A program made the position numbers and the translations under genes. Below, one piece after another: positions 1 through 10,700 of a DNA stretch of 28,451 nucleotides. The stretch is from NCBI GenBank assembly GCA_011947345.1, contig JAAVTG010000455.1, positions 1 to 28,451 on the forward strand, read 5' to 3'. This stretch comes from Phytophthora quininea (Eukaryota; Oomycota; Peronosporomycetes; Peronosporales; Peronosporaceae). A model generated the notes under the pieces. It worked only from the letters and a program-made list of their open reading frames with translations. It was not told the DNA's origin and made no database searches. Each line of letters opens with the position of its first letter. Within the stretch, counting starts at the first letter, position 1.

Positions 1-448
1 GGCCTCGGAGACTGGTGGATTCTTATTCGAGTTCAGAGTCACCAGAGGTTGTCCAACTTCCTTCGCCAACCTCAGCAGCTCGTCGCTCGTGATCTTCTCC
101 CAGTGATCGCGCGCGGCCGCACGACGTCGAGGTTGCACCCGTCTGTTCTGGGCTCTAGAAGGCGGCGGTTGCCGTCCGCCGCGTGCTTTTCCAGCCTCCT
201 GGATGATGCCGCCATCGTTTGCACCGCCTCACAGTGCAGGTCGATGACAGCGCGTTTGATGAGTCCCAGCAGCCCCATCTTCTCCAGCAGACTCGATACC
301 AGCGGGTTCTCCAATCGCAGATTCTGCATATGCTCCACTGGGTACTCAGGCAGCGCCAGCTCCGTCCTGACCTGATGCTTCCACTCCTCACCTGGTCCAG
401 CGCCATTAGACGCTCTGTGAGGAGTGCTGCTCGTTCCTCAAAGTCCAT
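1..448 (-). CDS. Unrecognised protein, 5' part, runs off left edge
   Basis: I do not recognise this gene. It starts at the ATG at 446-448 (MDFEERAALLTERL) and runs leftward out of the window. Three successive reading frames look coding: about 380-448, about 190-380 (containing the stretch EEWKHQVRTELALPEYPVEH and a Leu-rich helix-like segment LVSSLLEKMGLLGLIKRAVI), and 1 to about 190 (containing DHWEKITSDELLRLAKEVGQ). Each frame change fits loss of one base, the same defect as in other genes here. The charged helices and the LLEKMGLLGLIKRAV segment faintly recall LisH/FOP-type dimerisation regions, but this is a weak resemblance. It is divergently arranged with the receptor kinase at 554, sharing about 105 bp of upstream DNA with an initiator-like motif at 473-480. 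Confidence 0.4.
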
Positions 449-472
449 GTTGTGTTGCTATCGCCAAGTGCC

Positions 473-480
473 AAAGTGAA
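473..480 (-). promoter_or_regulatory. Oomycete initiator-like motif
   Basis: On the minus strand this reads TTCACTTT, matching the oomycete initiator core TCAYTYY, followed by GGCACTTGG, a poor match to the flanking FPR motif. It lies 25 nt upstream of the ATG at 448, a normal distance for these organisms. Function is inferred from the match only. Confidence 0.4.
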
Positions 481-553
481 GTGGCAACGGATTTGAACCC
501 GCCAATCAGGAAGCAGCTCCGATTTCGGATACAGTTCTCCCCAGCTGACAACG

Positions 554-2784
554 ATGAAGGTCTTGGCGCTGGTGGCGCTGGCCTTGACGCCTGTGCAGGC
601 GTTCTTCTTCCACGACCCTAAGATCCACGGAGACTCCTACAGCTACAAAGGGGACGGGGACGCGCCGGAGCACCCAGAGAGTTGGTTCCAATCAGGCGAC
701 ACGTACACCGAGATGTGCGTAGGAAGTCGCTGAATGATTTAACCTGGCAGAGAACGAAGATCACTGACGAATCTATGGATGGTTTACTTTGCTGTCTCCA
801 GCACTCTCGATAATTGGGACTTGGACGGGATTACGACTCTCAACTTCCCGCACTCCGTTCAGAAATTGTAAGGCAAATGGAGATTGCCAACCGATACATA
901 GTTTTTAAATTAATCTGTGGCTATGGACGTGCAGGTCGCTCATCACGTGCAACCTAGGCGCCATTTCAGACGAAATACGGGCGTTGGAAAATCTGCAAGA
1001 ATTGTGGGATTAGTTTAAGTATAGGGGTTTTCTGGACATTGTCAAGTACTAACAGCCTGTTGATGCACCAATGACAATAGACATCTAGCAGAAAACAAAA
1101 TCGAGGTGTTTGACGGAACTTTTGCGGCTTCACCGAGCTTGACGAAGTTGTATGTGGAATACGTTATTGGCGTGGTGTGCGTAAGCTTACGCTATTGTTG
1201 TTGTTTATGTTAACAGGAATGTTTCTCGCAACGCTATCGTAAATTATAGCTCGCCTCTTCCTTCCCTGACAATGCTGTAAGGCATGCTACTTTTTCTTTT
1301 TTAAATTTGTTTTACCACTAACGGAGGTACTTCGATCGTGCAGCGACTTGTCTTCAATTCGCTGTCAGCGTTTCCCAACGCGGTGTTTGCGTCATCTCAG
1401 TTGGATATTTTTCGCGTCTCCGAAAACAAGTTTGAGATCGCGGCACTATCTACAGCGCAATACGATTTCTTTGCGGGCCTGTCGGATTTTCAGGCGGGTT
1501 TTGCGGATGTATCTTCGTGTGCTTCAGGTTCTCTCGTATACCTCCAGGGCAAAGGTGTTTGCCGCCTTGACATCGCAGCAGCACAAGACCCTGCCATTGT
1601 CATGAGAGACCACGGAGCAAGCGATCAAGACATACCTCCGACCCCAATGGCTGCCGTAGGGGTGCTAATTCCAGCTCTTCCCGAGGGTGGCAACACTGCG
1701 AAGAAGTACATCATCGTTGCCATTATCGTGTTGGTGGTTGTCGGAGCCATTGTTGGCGTAATTGCGCTGATTTCGTTGGGGGTTGTTGGAGGTATCGCGC
1801 GCGTTGTGTATGAGTACCTCTTCCGCTGGGGACAAAGAAACAACGCGAGGGGCTTCACGAGGAAACACCCTTATTTTTTGACCAAGCTGCGCGTTCGAGC
1901 TACCAAAAGAGATGGAAGCTGTGGACCGGTTGTTTCCATCCAACGATCCTGTGCTCGTGACTTGGCGTATTGACTATGATAATGTCATGCTCGTTAAGAA
2001 AATTGCTCAAGGTGCTTTTGGGGAGGTGTGGGTTGGGCAATATCGCAACTCTCGTGTAGCGGTAAAGCGTCTACTACAGGATCAGGCGTCTTTGGCCGCC
2101 AGCGAAGCCTTTCTTCGCGAGATCAAGCTGATGGCCTGGCTGGAACATCCAAAGATCGTACAGTTCGTCGGTGTTGCGTGGACCAAGTTGGTTGACATGG
2201 TCGCAGTGATCGAATACATGGACGGCGGGGACCTCCGCACTTTGTTGGACAAGAAGTCACCCAAGCGACTCCCATGGCAGGAGGAGGGCCTGAAACTTCA
2301 GTATGCTCGTGACACTATTGACGCGATCGTGTATCTGCATTCGTTAAACCCGGTGATTATTCACCGTGACTTGAAATCTCGCAACGTGCTCTTGGACTCC
2401 AAGAAAGGCGCGAAGCTCGGAGATTTTGGTGTATCTGCGGCCTTGCGGGCGGGCGACATGACGGCTGGAGTTGGAACTGCGCGTTGGATTGCCCCTGAAA
2501 TTGCTTGTGGTGACGAAAAGTATACAGCAGCTGTAGACATTTACTCGTTCGGCATCATCCTTTCGGAGTTGGACACCCATCAACTGCCTTTTGCTGACAC
2601 CAATCTAAACGATATGGCTATATTACAAGGAGTGTCGTCTGGCAAGCTGCAGGTGTCTTTCTCATCGACATGCCCCGCCAACCTGCAAGCGCTCGCCAGG
2701 AGCTGCATGAGTCTCAATCCAGCTGATCGACCTGCAGCCGCACAGGTAGCGTACGAACTTCGCAAGTCGAGCCTGCTGCTATAA
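554..2784 (+). CDS. LRR receptor-like protein kinase, tyrosine-kinase-like (TKL) family
   Basis: Probable surface receptor kinase in seven exons: 554-714, 802-867, 935-1003, 1081-1149, 1217-1276, 1344-1807 and 1887-2784. All introns begin GT, end AG, are 67-87 nt and are phase 2. Exon 1 encodes a signal peptide (MKVLALVALALTPVQA). Exons 2-5 each encode about one leucine-rich repeat (for example LHLAENKIEVFDGTF). Exon 6 starts as a further repeat, then has a transmembrane helix near 1708-1800 (YIIVAIIVLVVVGAIVGVIA). Exon 7 is a kinase domain: glycine loop QGAFGEV, VAVK lysine, HRDLKSRN catalytic loop, DFGVS, APE; the TKL assignment follows from these motifs. Exon 6 needs one extra A near 1358 to read LDLSSNSLSAFPNAVF, so one base is probably missing. 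Splicing is inferred from frame and motif; exon 1 is the least certain part. Confidence 0.8.
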
Positions 2785-3125
2785 GAGAAACCAAGATGCA
2801 TTTTTGCTCTTCGAAGCAGATTGCTTTGAAAAAAAAGAATTCGTGGATATCCATCACTGGAACTTTGCATATATACTGGCATGGGAAGTTAGTTCTTCGC
2901 GAAAAATTCGCCGAAGAAGCCAACGACAAATCCTAATTTTGACATGGAGCTGACATGCAGCACAAATCGTTGACACATTTGCGGAGGTTTCAACACGCGA
3001 TGTGTGCTAATCACCATCGCGGGTGTCGGAACGCGGTCTTGCGATCCCACACAAAACGGAAGCAGCTCCACGTTGGGGCAGAGCTCTGAAGTCACTATTC
3101 ATTTCCCCGTGAAATACACACAAGC
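2785..3125. other. Intergenic, no gene seen
   Basis: This stretch holds the 3' flank of the receptor kinase and the promoter of the GH72 gene. Short open frames occur on both strands, but none resembles a known protein. Confidence 0.5.
3099..3105 (+). promoter_or_regulatory. Oomycete initiator-like motif of GH72 gene
   Basis: TCATTTC matches the initiator core TCAYTYY and lies in the pyrimidine-rich context CTATTCATTTCCCC, 21 nt before the ATG at 3126. It probably marks the transcription start and supports that start codon. Confidence 0.5.
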
Positions 3126-4750
3126 ATGGTCAAGCTCAGCTGCGCGTGGTGGATCGCGGCAACACTTGCCACTGGTCCTTCGGCTGCAGAACTCCCCGAG
3201 TTGGTGATTATCTCAGGTTCGCACTCCTCGGAACTGGTGCCTTCGACTTTCGGCAAGAACAATTCATTCAACTCGACGTCATCAACTGGGTCAAAGCAGC
3301 ATGTCGGTGTCGGCGATGCTGGTTTCGAGGCCCTGGTCAACCCTATCGTGATCAAGGGCAGCCGCTTCTTCGACTCCGTCACGGGAGATTATTTTGCGAT
3401 CCGCGGTGTTAACTACTACCCTCGACCCAACACTGGCGTCCTCGACGTTAACAACCTCGACCTCTTCAGTGAGGAATTCCAGCACATCTGGGAACGTGAC
3501 CTGCCACAGTTCACGGCGCTCAACGCTAACGCTATCCGTCTGTACGCCGTCGACCCGGACGTGGATCACTCAGCTTTCATGTGTGCGTTGCAATCGGAAG
3601 GTATCTACGTCGTCGTCGATCTCGGGTCCAGTTGCGAAGGCTGCGAGATCACGGCAGACGCCGCACCCGCCTGCTACCCCGCGTCCTACAAAACCCGTGG
3701 AGAGAAAATCATCAAGCAGTTTGCCCGCTACGACAACGTCCTCGCCTTCAGCGGGGAAATGAGATCAACCACCGCACGGGTGGTAACCCATGGACGTGGA
3801 ATGCGCCGTGCCAGAAGAAGTTTGTTCGTGACATGCGCGCGTTCCTGCAGTCATGTCCGAGTCTGCGTCAGGTACCAGTAGGTCTCGTCATTGCCGACAC
3901 CGACCGGGACGAGAATGCGCAGTACTACAACTGCCGTACGGACGAGTCCGACAAGTTAGAGACCGCTGAGTGGTATGGCATCAACACGTACGTCCACTGC
4001 AACGACATTTCGGACCCCACGAAGGCGACGGGCTTTAATATGCTCCGCGACAGCTTCAAGAGCTATGACTACTCCATCCCGGTCGTACTCAGCGAGTTCG
4101 GGTGTCTCAGTCCTTCGTTCCCCACGGTGGATGGCTACCAGGCACAGCGCACATTCCACGACGCCGCCTTCATGAACACGCGGGAATACAGTGACTACTT
4201 CAATGGAGGGTTTGCCTTCGAGTACTCAACGGAGAACGACAACTCGAAGCCCACCTCCGCGTACCCGTTCACAACATTTGGCCCGCAAAACTACGGTCTT
4301 GGGTACTTATCGCCCGAAGATTGCTCGGATGCAGGAGTCAACTGCACGTATGAGCGATTCCCTAACTTCGAGTTCCTGGCGGAAGCTTATAAGTCGTACG
4401 ACGGATCGAGCGAGCCGACCCTCTCGGAATACAACATACCGGCGAGCCGCACGACTCCTTCAACGTGCCCAGCCGGGTCTCCGATGTTACGCGACTTCAC
4501 TTGGCAAAGTGACTCCTGTGCGAGCGAAGCCTGTCCTGCGAGTGCGGAAGCTCGATACGAATGCCCGAATGTGCATCGATCCTCGCGATCTCAAAGTTAC
4601 GACGGGTCTCTGCACTTGGCGGACATTACCTCCGACAATAGCGGAAATGGCGGAGCCGTGGGGACAGTGAAAGCTTCGGCAGCAGCTTCTCTCCACGGGT
4701 CGGCAGCAACAACTCTGTTGTTGCTTGCTGTTGCTCTGCTCGTGGTCTAA
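3126..4750 (+). CDS. GPI-anchored beta-1,3-glucanosyltransferase, GH72 (Gas/Gel type)
   Basis: Enzyme that cuts and rejoins beta-1,3-glucan chains at the cell surface, remodelling the wall. An N-terminal signal peptide (MVKLSCAWWIAATLATGPSA) is followed by a GH72 domain with FAIRGVNYYPRP, NANAIRLYAVDP and the nucleophile motif LSEFGC (about 4090-4107). A Cys-rich segment follows, then a Ser/Ala-rich region ending in a hydrophobic GPI-type tail (TTLLLLAVALLVV). Reading shifts from the frame of 3126 to the next frame at the GGGG run 3753-3756. One more G gives FSGGNEINHRTGG, which restores the acid/base motif GNE, so the break sits on a catalytic residue. As written, the first frame ends at 3881. 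I infer a missing base. No complete X8/CBM43 module is obvious, though the CPAGSPM...C segment is cysteine-rich. It stands alone on this strand beside the GH114 gene. Confidence 0.9.
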
Positions 4751-4776
4751 GCACAAACTTTTCTTTCATTTATCGT

Positions 4777-4782
4777 AATAAA
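4777..4782 (+). terminator. Possible polyadenylation signal
   Basis: AATAAA lies 27 nt after the GH72 stop codon. Oomycete polyadenylation signals are weakly conserved, so this is suggestive only. Confidence 0.3.
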
Positions 4783-4829
4783 CTTCAGATACGTAACAGG
4801 CTTCCTACAATGCTCGTAGCAGTGCTTCA

Positions 4830-5737
4830 CTACTCCGACCAGAAAGCGATGAAAACAATCAAACTAGCATTCACCCACCAGCTTGCACGACTTAAAGCCG
4901 ACTTACTTCCAGAAGAATCGCCTGAAGAATTCAACTCGGATGAATCGCCAGTTGAACCAGACGTCGAATTCCCCAACTCACGACAACTGTAGCACTCGCT
5001 CTGCAAACTCAACGTCTTGAAAAGCGTGTCAAAGTCAAGTGAGTTCGCCGTAGCGCACGCCTTCGTCTTGTCGCCAGAATATTCGATACCGAACACGGGC
5101 TTGTCCTGCTTAATGAACGGCACCAGAGTATCGCACTCGCCGTACTGCACACACTGCTCGTTCACAGAGAAGTCGAAGTCGGACACGAGGTCGTCGATCT
5201 GGTCCAGGTCGTTCTTGAGACCGACCGTCAAGTCGAGACCGTGCGCTGTCTTGGCCAGGAACTTGTTGAAGTCGAGCTGGTCGTCGGCGGTGAGGCCGAA
5301 GCCGTTGTCGTTGAACGCGCCGTCCACGTTGTCCGGGTCCACGCCGTCGCAGCCCTTGGCCTGCGCCAACTTCATGCGGTCCGTGATGATCTCGCGCAGC
5401 GTCGAGCTGCGGATATCCACCCAGCTCTCTCCTCCCACTCGCCCAGCGGCTTGCCGATGATGTTGGAAGTGTAGCGGGCCTTGTCGCTGCGCCAGTCCTC
5501 GTACGTGCCGGCACTGAAGTAGCAGATGACCTTGATGCCTCGCTGCTGGAGCTCGGCGATGGTATCGTTGGGTGTGTCGAACATGTCGATGTCGTACATG
5601 TCGACCTTGTAGGACAAGTCCAGCGTGCCGTTAAGTTGGATCTGGTAGGACGTTCCTGGCGTTGGTTTCCAATAAGCTTCGGTGCTAACGATCGCAGCGA
5701 AGGAGGTAAATATTGTCGTCTGGAGTACTGAAGGCAT
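4830..5737 (-). CDS. GH114 endo-alpha-1,4-polygalactosaminidase, copy 1, GPI-type tail
   Basis: Predicted secreted hydrolase of alpha-1,4-linked galactosamine polymers. The start at 5735-5737 gives a signal peptide (MPSVLQTTIFTSFAAIVSTEA) and then the mature start YWKPTPG. Family signatures are DMYDIDMFD, VICYFSAGTYEDWR, GEWE...SWVDIRS and GCDGVDPDNVDGAF; the acidic residues in these are the likely catalytic set. The frame breaks at 5428-5431: the other copy (11519-12457) has one more C there, giving WEGESWVDIR. The C-terminus is a Ser/Gly-rich linker and a hydrophobic end (WWVNASLIVFIAFWSE), suggesting a GPI anchor, which copy 2 lacks. Core DNA (about 4981-5664) is nearly identical to copy 2. 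The Copia element lies just upstream. Confidence 0.85.
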
Positions 5738-5877
5738 GTTTCCAGTGCGGTCTTGCTGAAAAGGAGAAGTCTTTTGAAGTGACTGGAGGTAATAGTTGGG
5801 CCTCAACGATTGAGCTGAGGCAGGGACGGCTGCTGTATCCATTTCTGCGTGTCTTAGTCGGCTGGATTTTGCTTGCG

Positions 5878-5882
5878 GACAC
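5878..5882. repeat. Target-site duplication GACAC, left
   Basis: GACAC directly precedes the left LTR and recurs at 11329-11333 directly after the right LTR. Five base pairs is the usual Copia duplication length. Confidence 0.8.
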
Positions 5883-6159
5883 TATTGCGGCTTTACTGAT
5901 CCCAGTTGATGTTGCTAGAGTGAAGCTGCATGTGTGGGTTGTTCATCCCGTGAAGGTCGTGAGGACTGGAGGTTTTCCCATAGTAGTGGGGTTTGTCCTA
6001 CAGAGGTTTATCCACTACATTAGGAAGTTAGCGTGAGACTATCTGAGAGGTAGAAAGAACTGCTCATTCCACAAAACACGAAGTTGCTCACAGGTGGCGG
6101 TTTGCTGCCTTGTCAAGTGCTGTTGCTTCCTTCTCTGCAAATACAAGTGGTTCGCAAGT
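5883..6159 (+). repeat. Left LTR of Copia element
   Basis: This 277-nt direct repeat matches 11052-11328 with no difference found by eye. Its ends (TATTGCGG...TTCGCAAGT) form only an imperfect inverted repeat around TTGCG/CGCAA and lack the usual TG...CA termini. The boundaries are set by the GACAC duplication. Confidence 0.9.
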
Positions 6160-6178
6160 GGTTATGAGCCCAAGGCTC
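6160..6178 (+). other. Primer-binding site, tRNA-Met anticodon-arm type
   Basis: GGTTATGAGCCCAAGGCTC begins immediately after the LTR. Its complement contains GGGCTCATAACC, which looks like a methionine tRNA anticodon stem-loop (CAU anticodon). Some Copia elements prime from an internally cut tRNA half; that this one does is inference. Confidence 0.5.
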
Positions 6179-6210
6179 ACGCAGGGGAAGCACACACGTA
6201 ACTAAGAAGC

Positions 6211-7256
6211 ATGTCTGAAGACAAGAAGGACGCGAAAGAGTCGAAGGACGAGCGGAAGTCGATCCCTCCCTTTGACGGTACAGACTTTGAAGTGTGGCTC
6301 GAGCGCGTCAAACTCAAGCTCCAACGAAAGAAGTTGTGGAGATACTGCGAGCAGGACATCAAAGAGCCTGAGGAGAGTAAAGACGAGAGTAAACAAGAGA
6401 AACATGATGAGTGGGTTCTGAAGACTGCGTCGGCAAAGGACATCCTCTACGATTCGATGACAAACCAGATCATGAAGACGGTCAAGTTCGAGCCAACTCC
6501 TTTCCATGTCGTGGAACGTCTAAAAGGCGATTCATGGGCAAGACGTACTTGAAGTACGCAGAAGAGCGAGCCAAGTTGAGTCGTCTTCGTTTGGATCCGA
6601 AGGGCAATCTACCGGATCACTTGAGTGAAATGCGTCGTCTCATGGAGACCGTCTCAGTGGTTGACAGACCAGTGGAGGAGTACGCGAAGCCAGCAATTTT
6701 AATAGGTTCGCTGTCCTGCGAGTACAATAACGTCGTGCAGACGTTTCTCGCCAGTCATACAACAGAAAAACCAGACGACCCACCAAGTTATGAACAGCTC
6801 GAGCAGGCGCTTGAGTTGGCGTACGATCACATGCAAAACAGGAAGTCACAAGGAGAAAAAGGCAACGATGAAGACAAAGCCTTATTTGCTGGAGGTCGTG
6901 GTCGTGGCAGAGGCCGTGGTGCTGGCCGAGGTCGGGGCCGAGGACGCGGTCGCGGTCGAGGTCGAGGCCGTGATGGTCGCGGATCTGCAGGCAGGGGTGG
7001 AGCAAATCAAGGTGGTCATGGTAATGGCGGACAAGGAAACACTGAACAAACACGAAGCGCTGGTTGTTACCATTGTCATGAGGAAGATCATCAAGTTCGA
7101 AATTGTCCTCATCTGGGCAAACGTCCACCGCATGGCTGTCAAACTGGAAGCCCTGCACAGAAGCGTGGCAAGTCGGGTGGAGGCAGCATGAATGCAAATC
7201 TGGTGGCAAGAGTTACGACGGAAATGAAAGCGACGATTATGCCTACGTTGCCATAA
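6211..7256 (+). CDS. Copia gag (capsid/nucleocapsid), frame-broken
   Basis: Gag polyprotein segment that would form the particle and bind element RNA. It starts at 6211 ([14 protein letters not shown]). The N-terminal half ([18 protein letters not shown]) is typical of the Copia gag family (UBN2/DUF4219-like). The frame changes near 6525-6530, where one extra base joins ERLKG to [14 protein letters not shown] long Arg-Gly tract follows (about 6895-6985), then a zinc knuckle C-X2-C-X4-H-X4-C at 7065-7106. Near 7200 the frame shifts again into the protease segment, so gag and pol were probably one open frame. Confidence 0.8.
6895..6985 (+). repeat. Arg-Gly coding simple repeat in gag
   Basis: A degenerate GGTCGT/GGCCGA hexamer tract encodes about 30 residues of alternating Arg and Gly, interrupted by an Ala and an Asp. 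RG tracts commonly bind RNA, and its place just before the zinc knuckle fits a nucleocapsid role. Confidence 0.8.
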
Positions 7257-7735
7257 ATTTGATGATTTCCGAAGAGAGAGTGGCAGATCTCGCTCATGAT
7301 CGTTGGTACCTGGACACGGGAGCCACCAGTCACATGACGAACCAAAAGAGAGACTTTGTGACATTCACACAATTGAGTTCGTACGTGCGTACAGGAGGCC
7401 AGAACTGGTTGGAAGTAGTTGGAGTTGGAACTGTCAAAAAGGAGTTAGTTACTGAGTCTGGCAGATATTCGTTGCTGCTACGTGGGGTTCGCTACATTCC
7501 TGAACTACAGTGTAGTTTGTTCTCGGTGGCGAAGCAAGCTTCACGAGCACTGGATTCGTCGGAACGAGTACGCTGTCATGTTGATGAAGAAGAATATGCA
7601 GACGTACTATTGGATTCCTGTCAGACAAAGGCTTACAGAGATGAAACCCATCTTTTCCGATTAGAGTTGGAGAGCTCCTTAGATTCTGTAATGGTGATCG
7701 AGGAAAAAGAAGCACAAGAAAAGAAGTGGAGTTGT
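7200..7735 (+). CDS. Copia protease segment of polyprotein
   Basis: Aspartic protease that would cleave the polyprotein. The active-site motif WYLDTGATSHM has its catalytic Asp at 7313-7315; DTGATSH is typical of Copia. It continues through GVGTV and LRGVRYIPELQCSLFSVAK, the usual protease-to-GAG-pre-integrase transition. The frame runs to a stop at 7807, but homology leaves it near 7728 for the frame starting with ELWHDRLGHPG. This is the third apparent one-base loss in the element. Confidence 0.75.
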
Positions 7736-10700
7736 GGCATGATCGACTCGGACATCCCGGTAGAAATGCGTTCAACGCGTTGTTTCGACATGCCCGATGG
7801 CCATTGAGAGGGCTGAATTTACGTGCTCCTGATGGATTTAAATGTACGACGTGTGTCAAAGGCAAGTTAACACGAAAAACTTTTCATTCTCGTCATGTTA
7901 GCATACATGAGAACGCACCACCAACTCGAGCATGGCTAGTTGGCGAATTCGTCCATCTCGATCTGTGGGGACCTTACTCCGTCAAATCATTTTCAGGAAA
8001 ACGGTTCATTGCGGTGCTGGTTGATGAAGCAAGTCGGTTTGTGACCGTGTTTCCGATGACAGAGAAATCGGAGATCTACGAGAAGTTTGAGCTCTATTAC
8101 GAGCAAGTAAAGACGCAGCTGAATGTGCGCATGAAAGAGCTCCGCACCGACAATGCACGGGAATTGCTGAAGCTGGGTAGAAATTGCAAAGAGAAGTATG
8201 GCATGGTTTGTTCGCTCACCATTAAGTACACGTCAGAGCAGAACGCAGTTGCTGAGCGAATGAGGTGTTTGCTGCATCACTTCTCGTTGCCGCAAGAGAT
8301 GTGGGCTGAAGCTGTTCTCACGGCAACTTACTACGTGAATATAGTACCCAATTCAACACGAGGAATGGAAGTGCCCTATGCAATTTGGTATCGTGAGTTA
8401 CCAGTGTACTCTCGACTGCGAGTCTTTGGTTGCGCTGTCTTGGCGTATGTGGACAAAGTAGAAAGACGAAAGATGGACGCTAAAGCGCGTGAAGCCATTT
8501 TCGTTGGGTACTCACGGGAGAAGCGTGGTTACAGACTGGTGTATAGTAAGACACGGCACACATTCTATAGCCATACTGCGATCTTCTATGAAGACAAACC
8601 CGGCAGAATTTCAACAAGTGCGATGGCTGAAACCCCGCCAGAATCCACACAAGAATATTTTGGCTTGGATAGTGTGAGTATGCAAAATATACCACAAATT
8701 CTGGACGAGATGCACGAAGATGCTGGCCAAGAATTCGTCCCTTGTGATGACGCTGTTCACCGTAACCTGGCAGGTGGGGCAGATGATGAAAGAAGTGCCA
8801 GGTCAGGTGGGGTAGATGTAGAAAGTGCCAGAGCAGGTGGGGCAGTTGGGACGGTGGAGAGTCTCACACGAAAACGAGGTCACAGTTCTCGTGAGGAGGA
8901 CGATGTTGACCAACCTCACCGTAAGCGGATGCGATCCGCACGTGCATCGAGCACCGTGGCAGTGCGCGGCACTGATCCACAAGAGGCAGACCACCTGCGA
9001 GGTGAGTGCGTGCCGAAATGTGTGAAAACCTGCGTGGTCACACAGAAACAAAAGAAGAGGAAAAGCAGTGGGCGGTGCATGGCACCGGCTGCATCAGATG
9101 TAGTGTCATCGAACACAAAGCCAAGCGAGGAATGCAAGGAGCGTTTAACCACCTCCAACTGCAGATCCTTGCGTGAGTGTAAGGCTACCGATGATAGCTG
9201 TACGGACAATCCGGTAACTCGGAGTGGACGTCTAAGCAAACCACCACCGTGGTTTGGTGACTTCATCTACATCGGATACTCAAACACGAATCCTGACGAT
9301 TCAGTGTGCTCTTCTTCTTCAATGGGATGGCCAAAAGCTCGAGAGGAGCTGCAACGTGCTATGGCAAAGGAGCAAGCACTTGCGTGGTGGCAAGATTATT
9401 GCTGCTTAACCACGAGTGTCGTCACAGAGCCTGAGACGTTCAAAGAGGCCATGGAAAGGGAAGAGTTTATGCAGTGGAGAAGCGCTGCAAATGCGGAGTA
9501 TGATGCCTTGACTAAAAACGGCACGTGGGTGCTGGTGCCACGTGAGAAGCACATGAAAGTGCTAGGAAACCGATGGGTTTTCCGTGTCAAATATCTTCCC
9601 AATGGAGAGATTGAGAGGTATAAAGCAAGGCTTGTTATAAAAGGATTCATGCAAATGTATGGCATCGATTACCTTGAAGTATACTCCCCGGTCGTACGTT
9701 TAGAGACGTTGCGGGTTTTGTTGACTCTTGCAGCAGTGTGGAACTATGAAGTGCACCAAATGGACGTCACCACCGCATTCCTGAATGGAAAGATTGATGT
9801 AGAAGTTTTTATGGAGCAACCCGAGGGTTTTAAAATGAAAGGAAAGGCAAACTGGGTTTGTCGCCTTCTGAAGAGCCTGTATGGCCTAAAACAAGCTCCG
9901 AGAGTGTGGTATCAGCTACTAAAGAACTTCCTGGTGGAGCAGGGATTCACCATTTTGAAGTCTGAAGCATGCGTAGCAATTAAGGTGATTGACGGACAAC
10001 TAGTGTTCATCCCGCTATATGTGGATGATCTAATTCTCTTCGCTCCAACGTTGGACCTGATTAATAAGATGAAGAAAATGTTCTGCGATCGATTCGAGAT
10101 GAAGGATCTCGGAGAAATCCACTATATTCTCGGTTGGGAGATCAAGCGGAACCGAGAGGAGCGGACGATATTTATCGGTCAGCAGAAATATGGTGAGCTG
10201 GTGCTGAAGAAATTTCAAATGGACTCGTGTAATGGCTGTAAGACGCCCAGCACTCCCGACATGAAGTTGACCAAAGCGATGTGTCCAACCAATGCTGATG
10301 AACGAAATCTTATGAAGGACAGGCCATATCGTTCAGTTGTCGGTAGTTTAATGTACTTAATGCTAGGCACACGTCCAGACTTAGCGTACCTGGTGCGTGA
10401 ATGCAGCCAGTTTCTAGAGACACCAGGATTGATGCATTGGCGAGCAGTAAAACGTGGCCTACGCTATCTACAAGAGACACTGGACTATGGCTTATTGCTT
10501 GGTAGACATAAGTGGTCTGAGCAGAAGTTAGATCGGCACCTGAAGGCATATGCAGTCGCGGACTTCGCAAATCGAGTTGATGACAGAAAATCTGTTGCTG
10601 GATACCTAACAAAGTTCTGTGAAAGCACTATCTCGTGGACCAGTCAGACAGAAAAGACTGTTGCTCTGCACACTACTGAAGCAGAGTACATGGCGTTGAG

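Noticed and set aside
481..515. A tRNA-3'-end-like string on the minus strand (GGGTTCAAATCC followed by TTGCCAC)
   Set aside because: The T-stem does not pair beyond two base pairs and no D-arm, anticodon arm or matching 5' acceptor strand occurs upstream.
554..733. A separate small carbonic anhydrase gene fragment
   Set aside because: A good phase-2 intron (715-801) joins this exon to the LRR exons, so one gene explains both; the resemblance is kept as a finding.
6895..6985. A repeat array of regulatory or CRISPR type
   Set aside because: It is a coding Arg-Gly tract inside gag, without spacers.
6500..7735. Programmed ribosomal frameshifting between gag and pol
   Set aside because: Three shifts in the same direction occur, none with a clear slippery site noted, and the same kind of break appears in cellular genes; missing bases are simpler.
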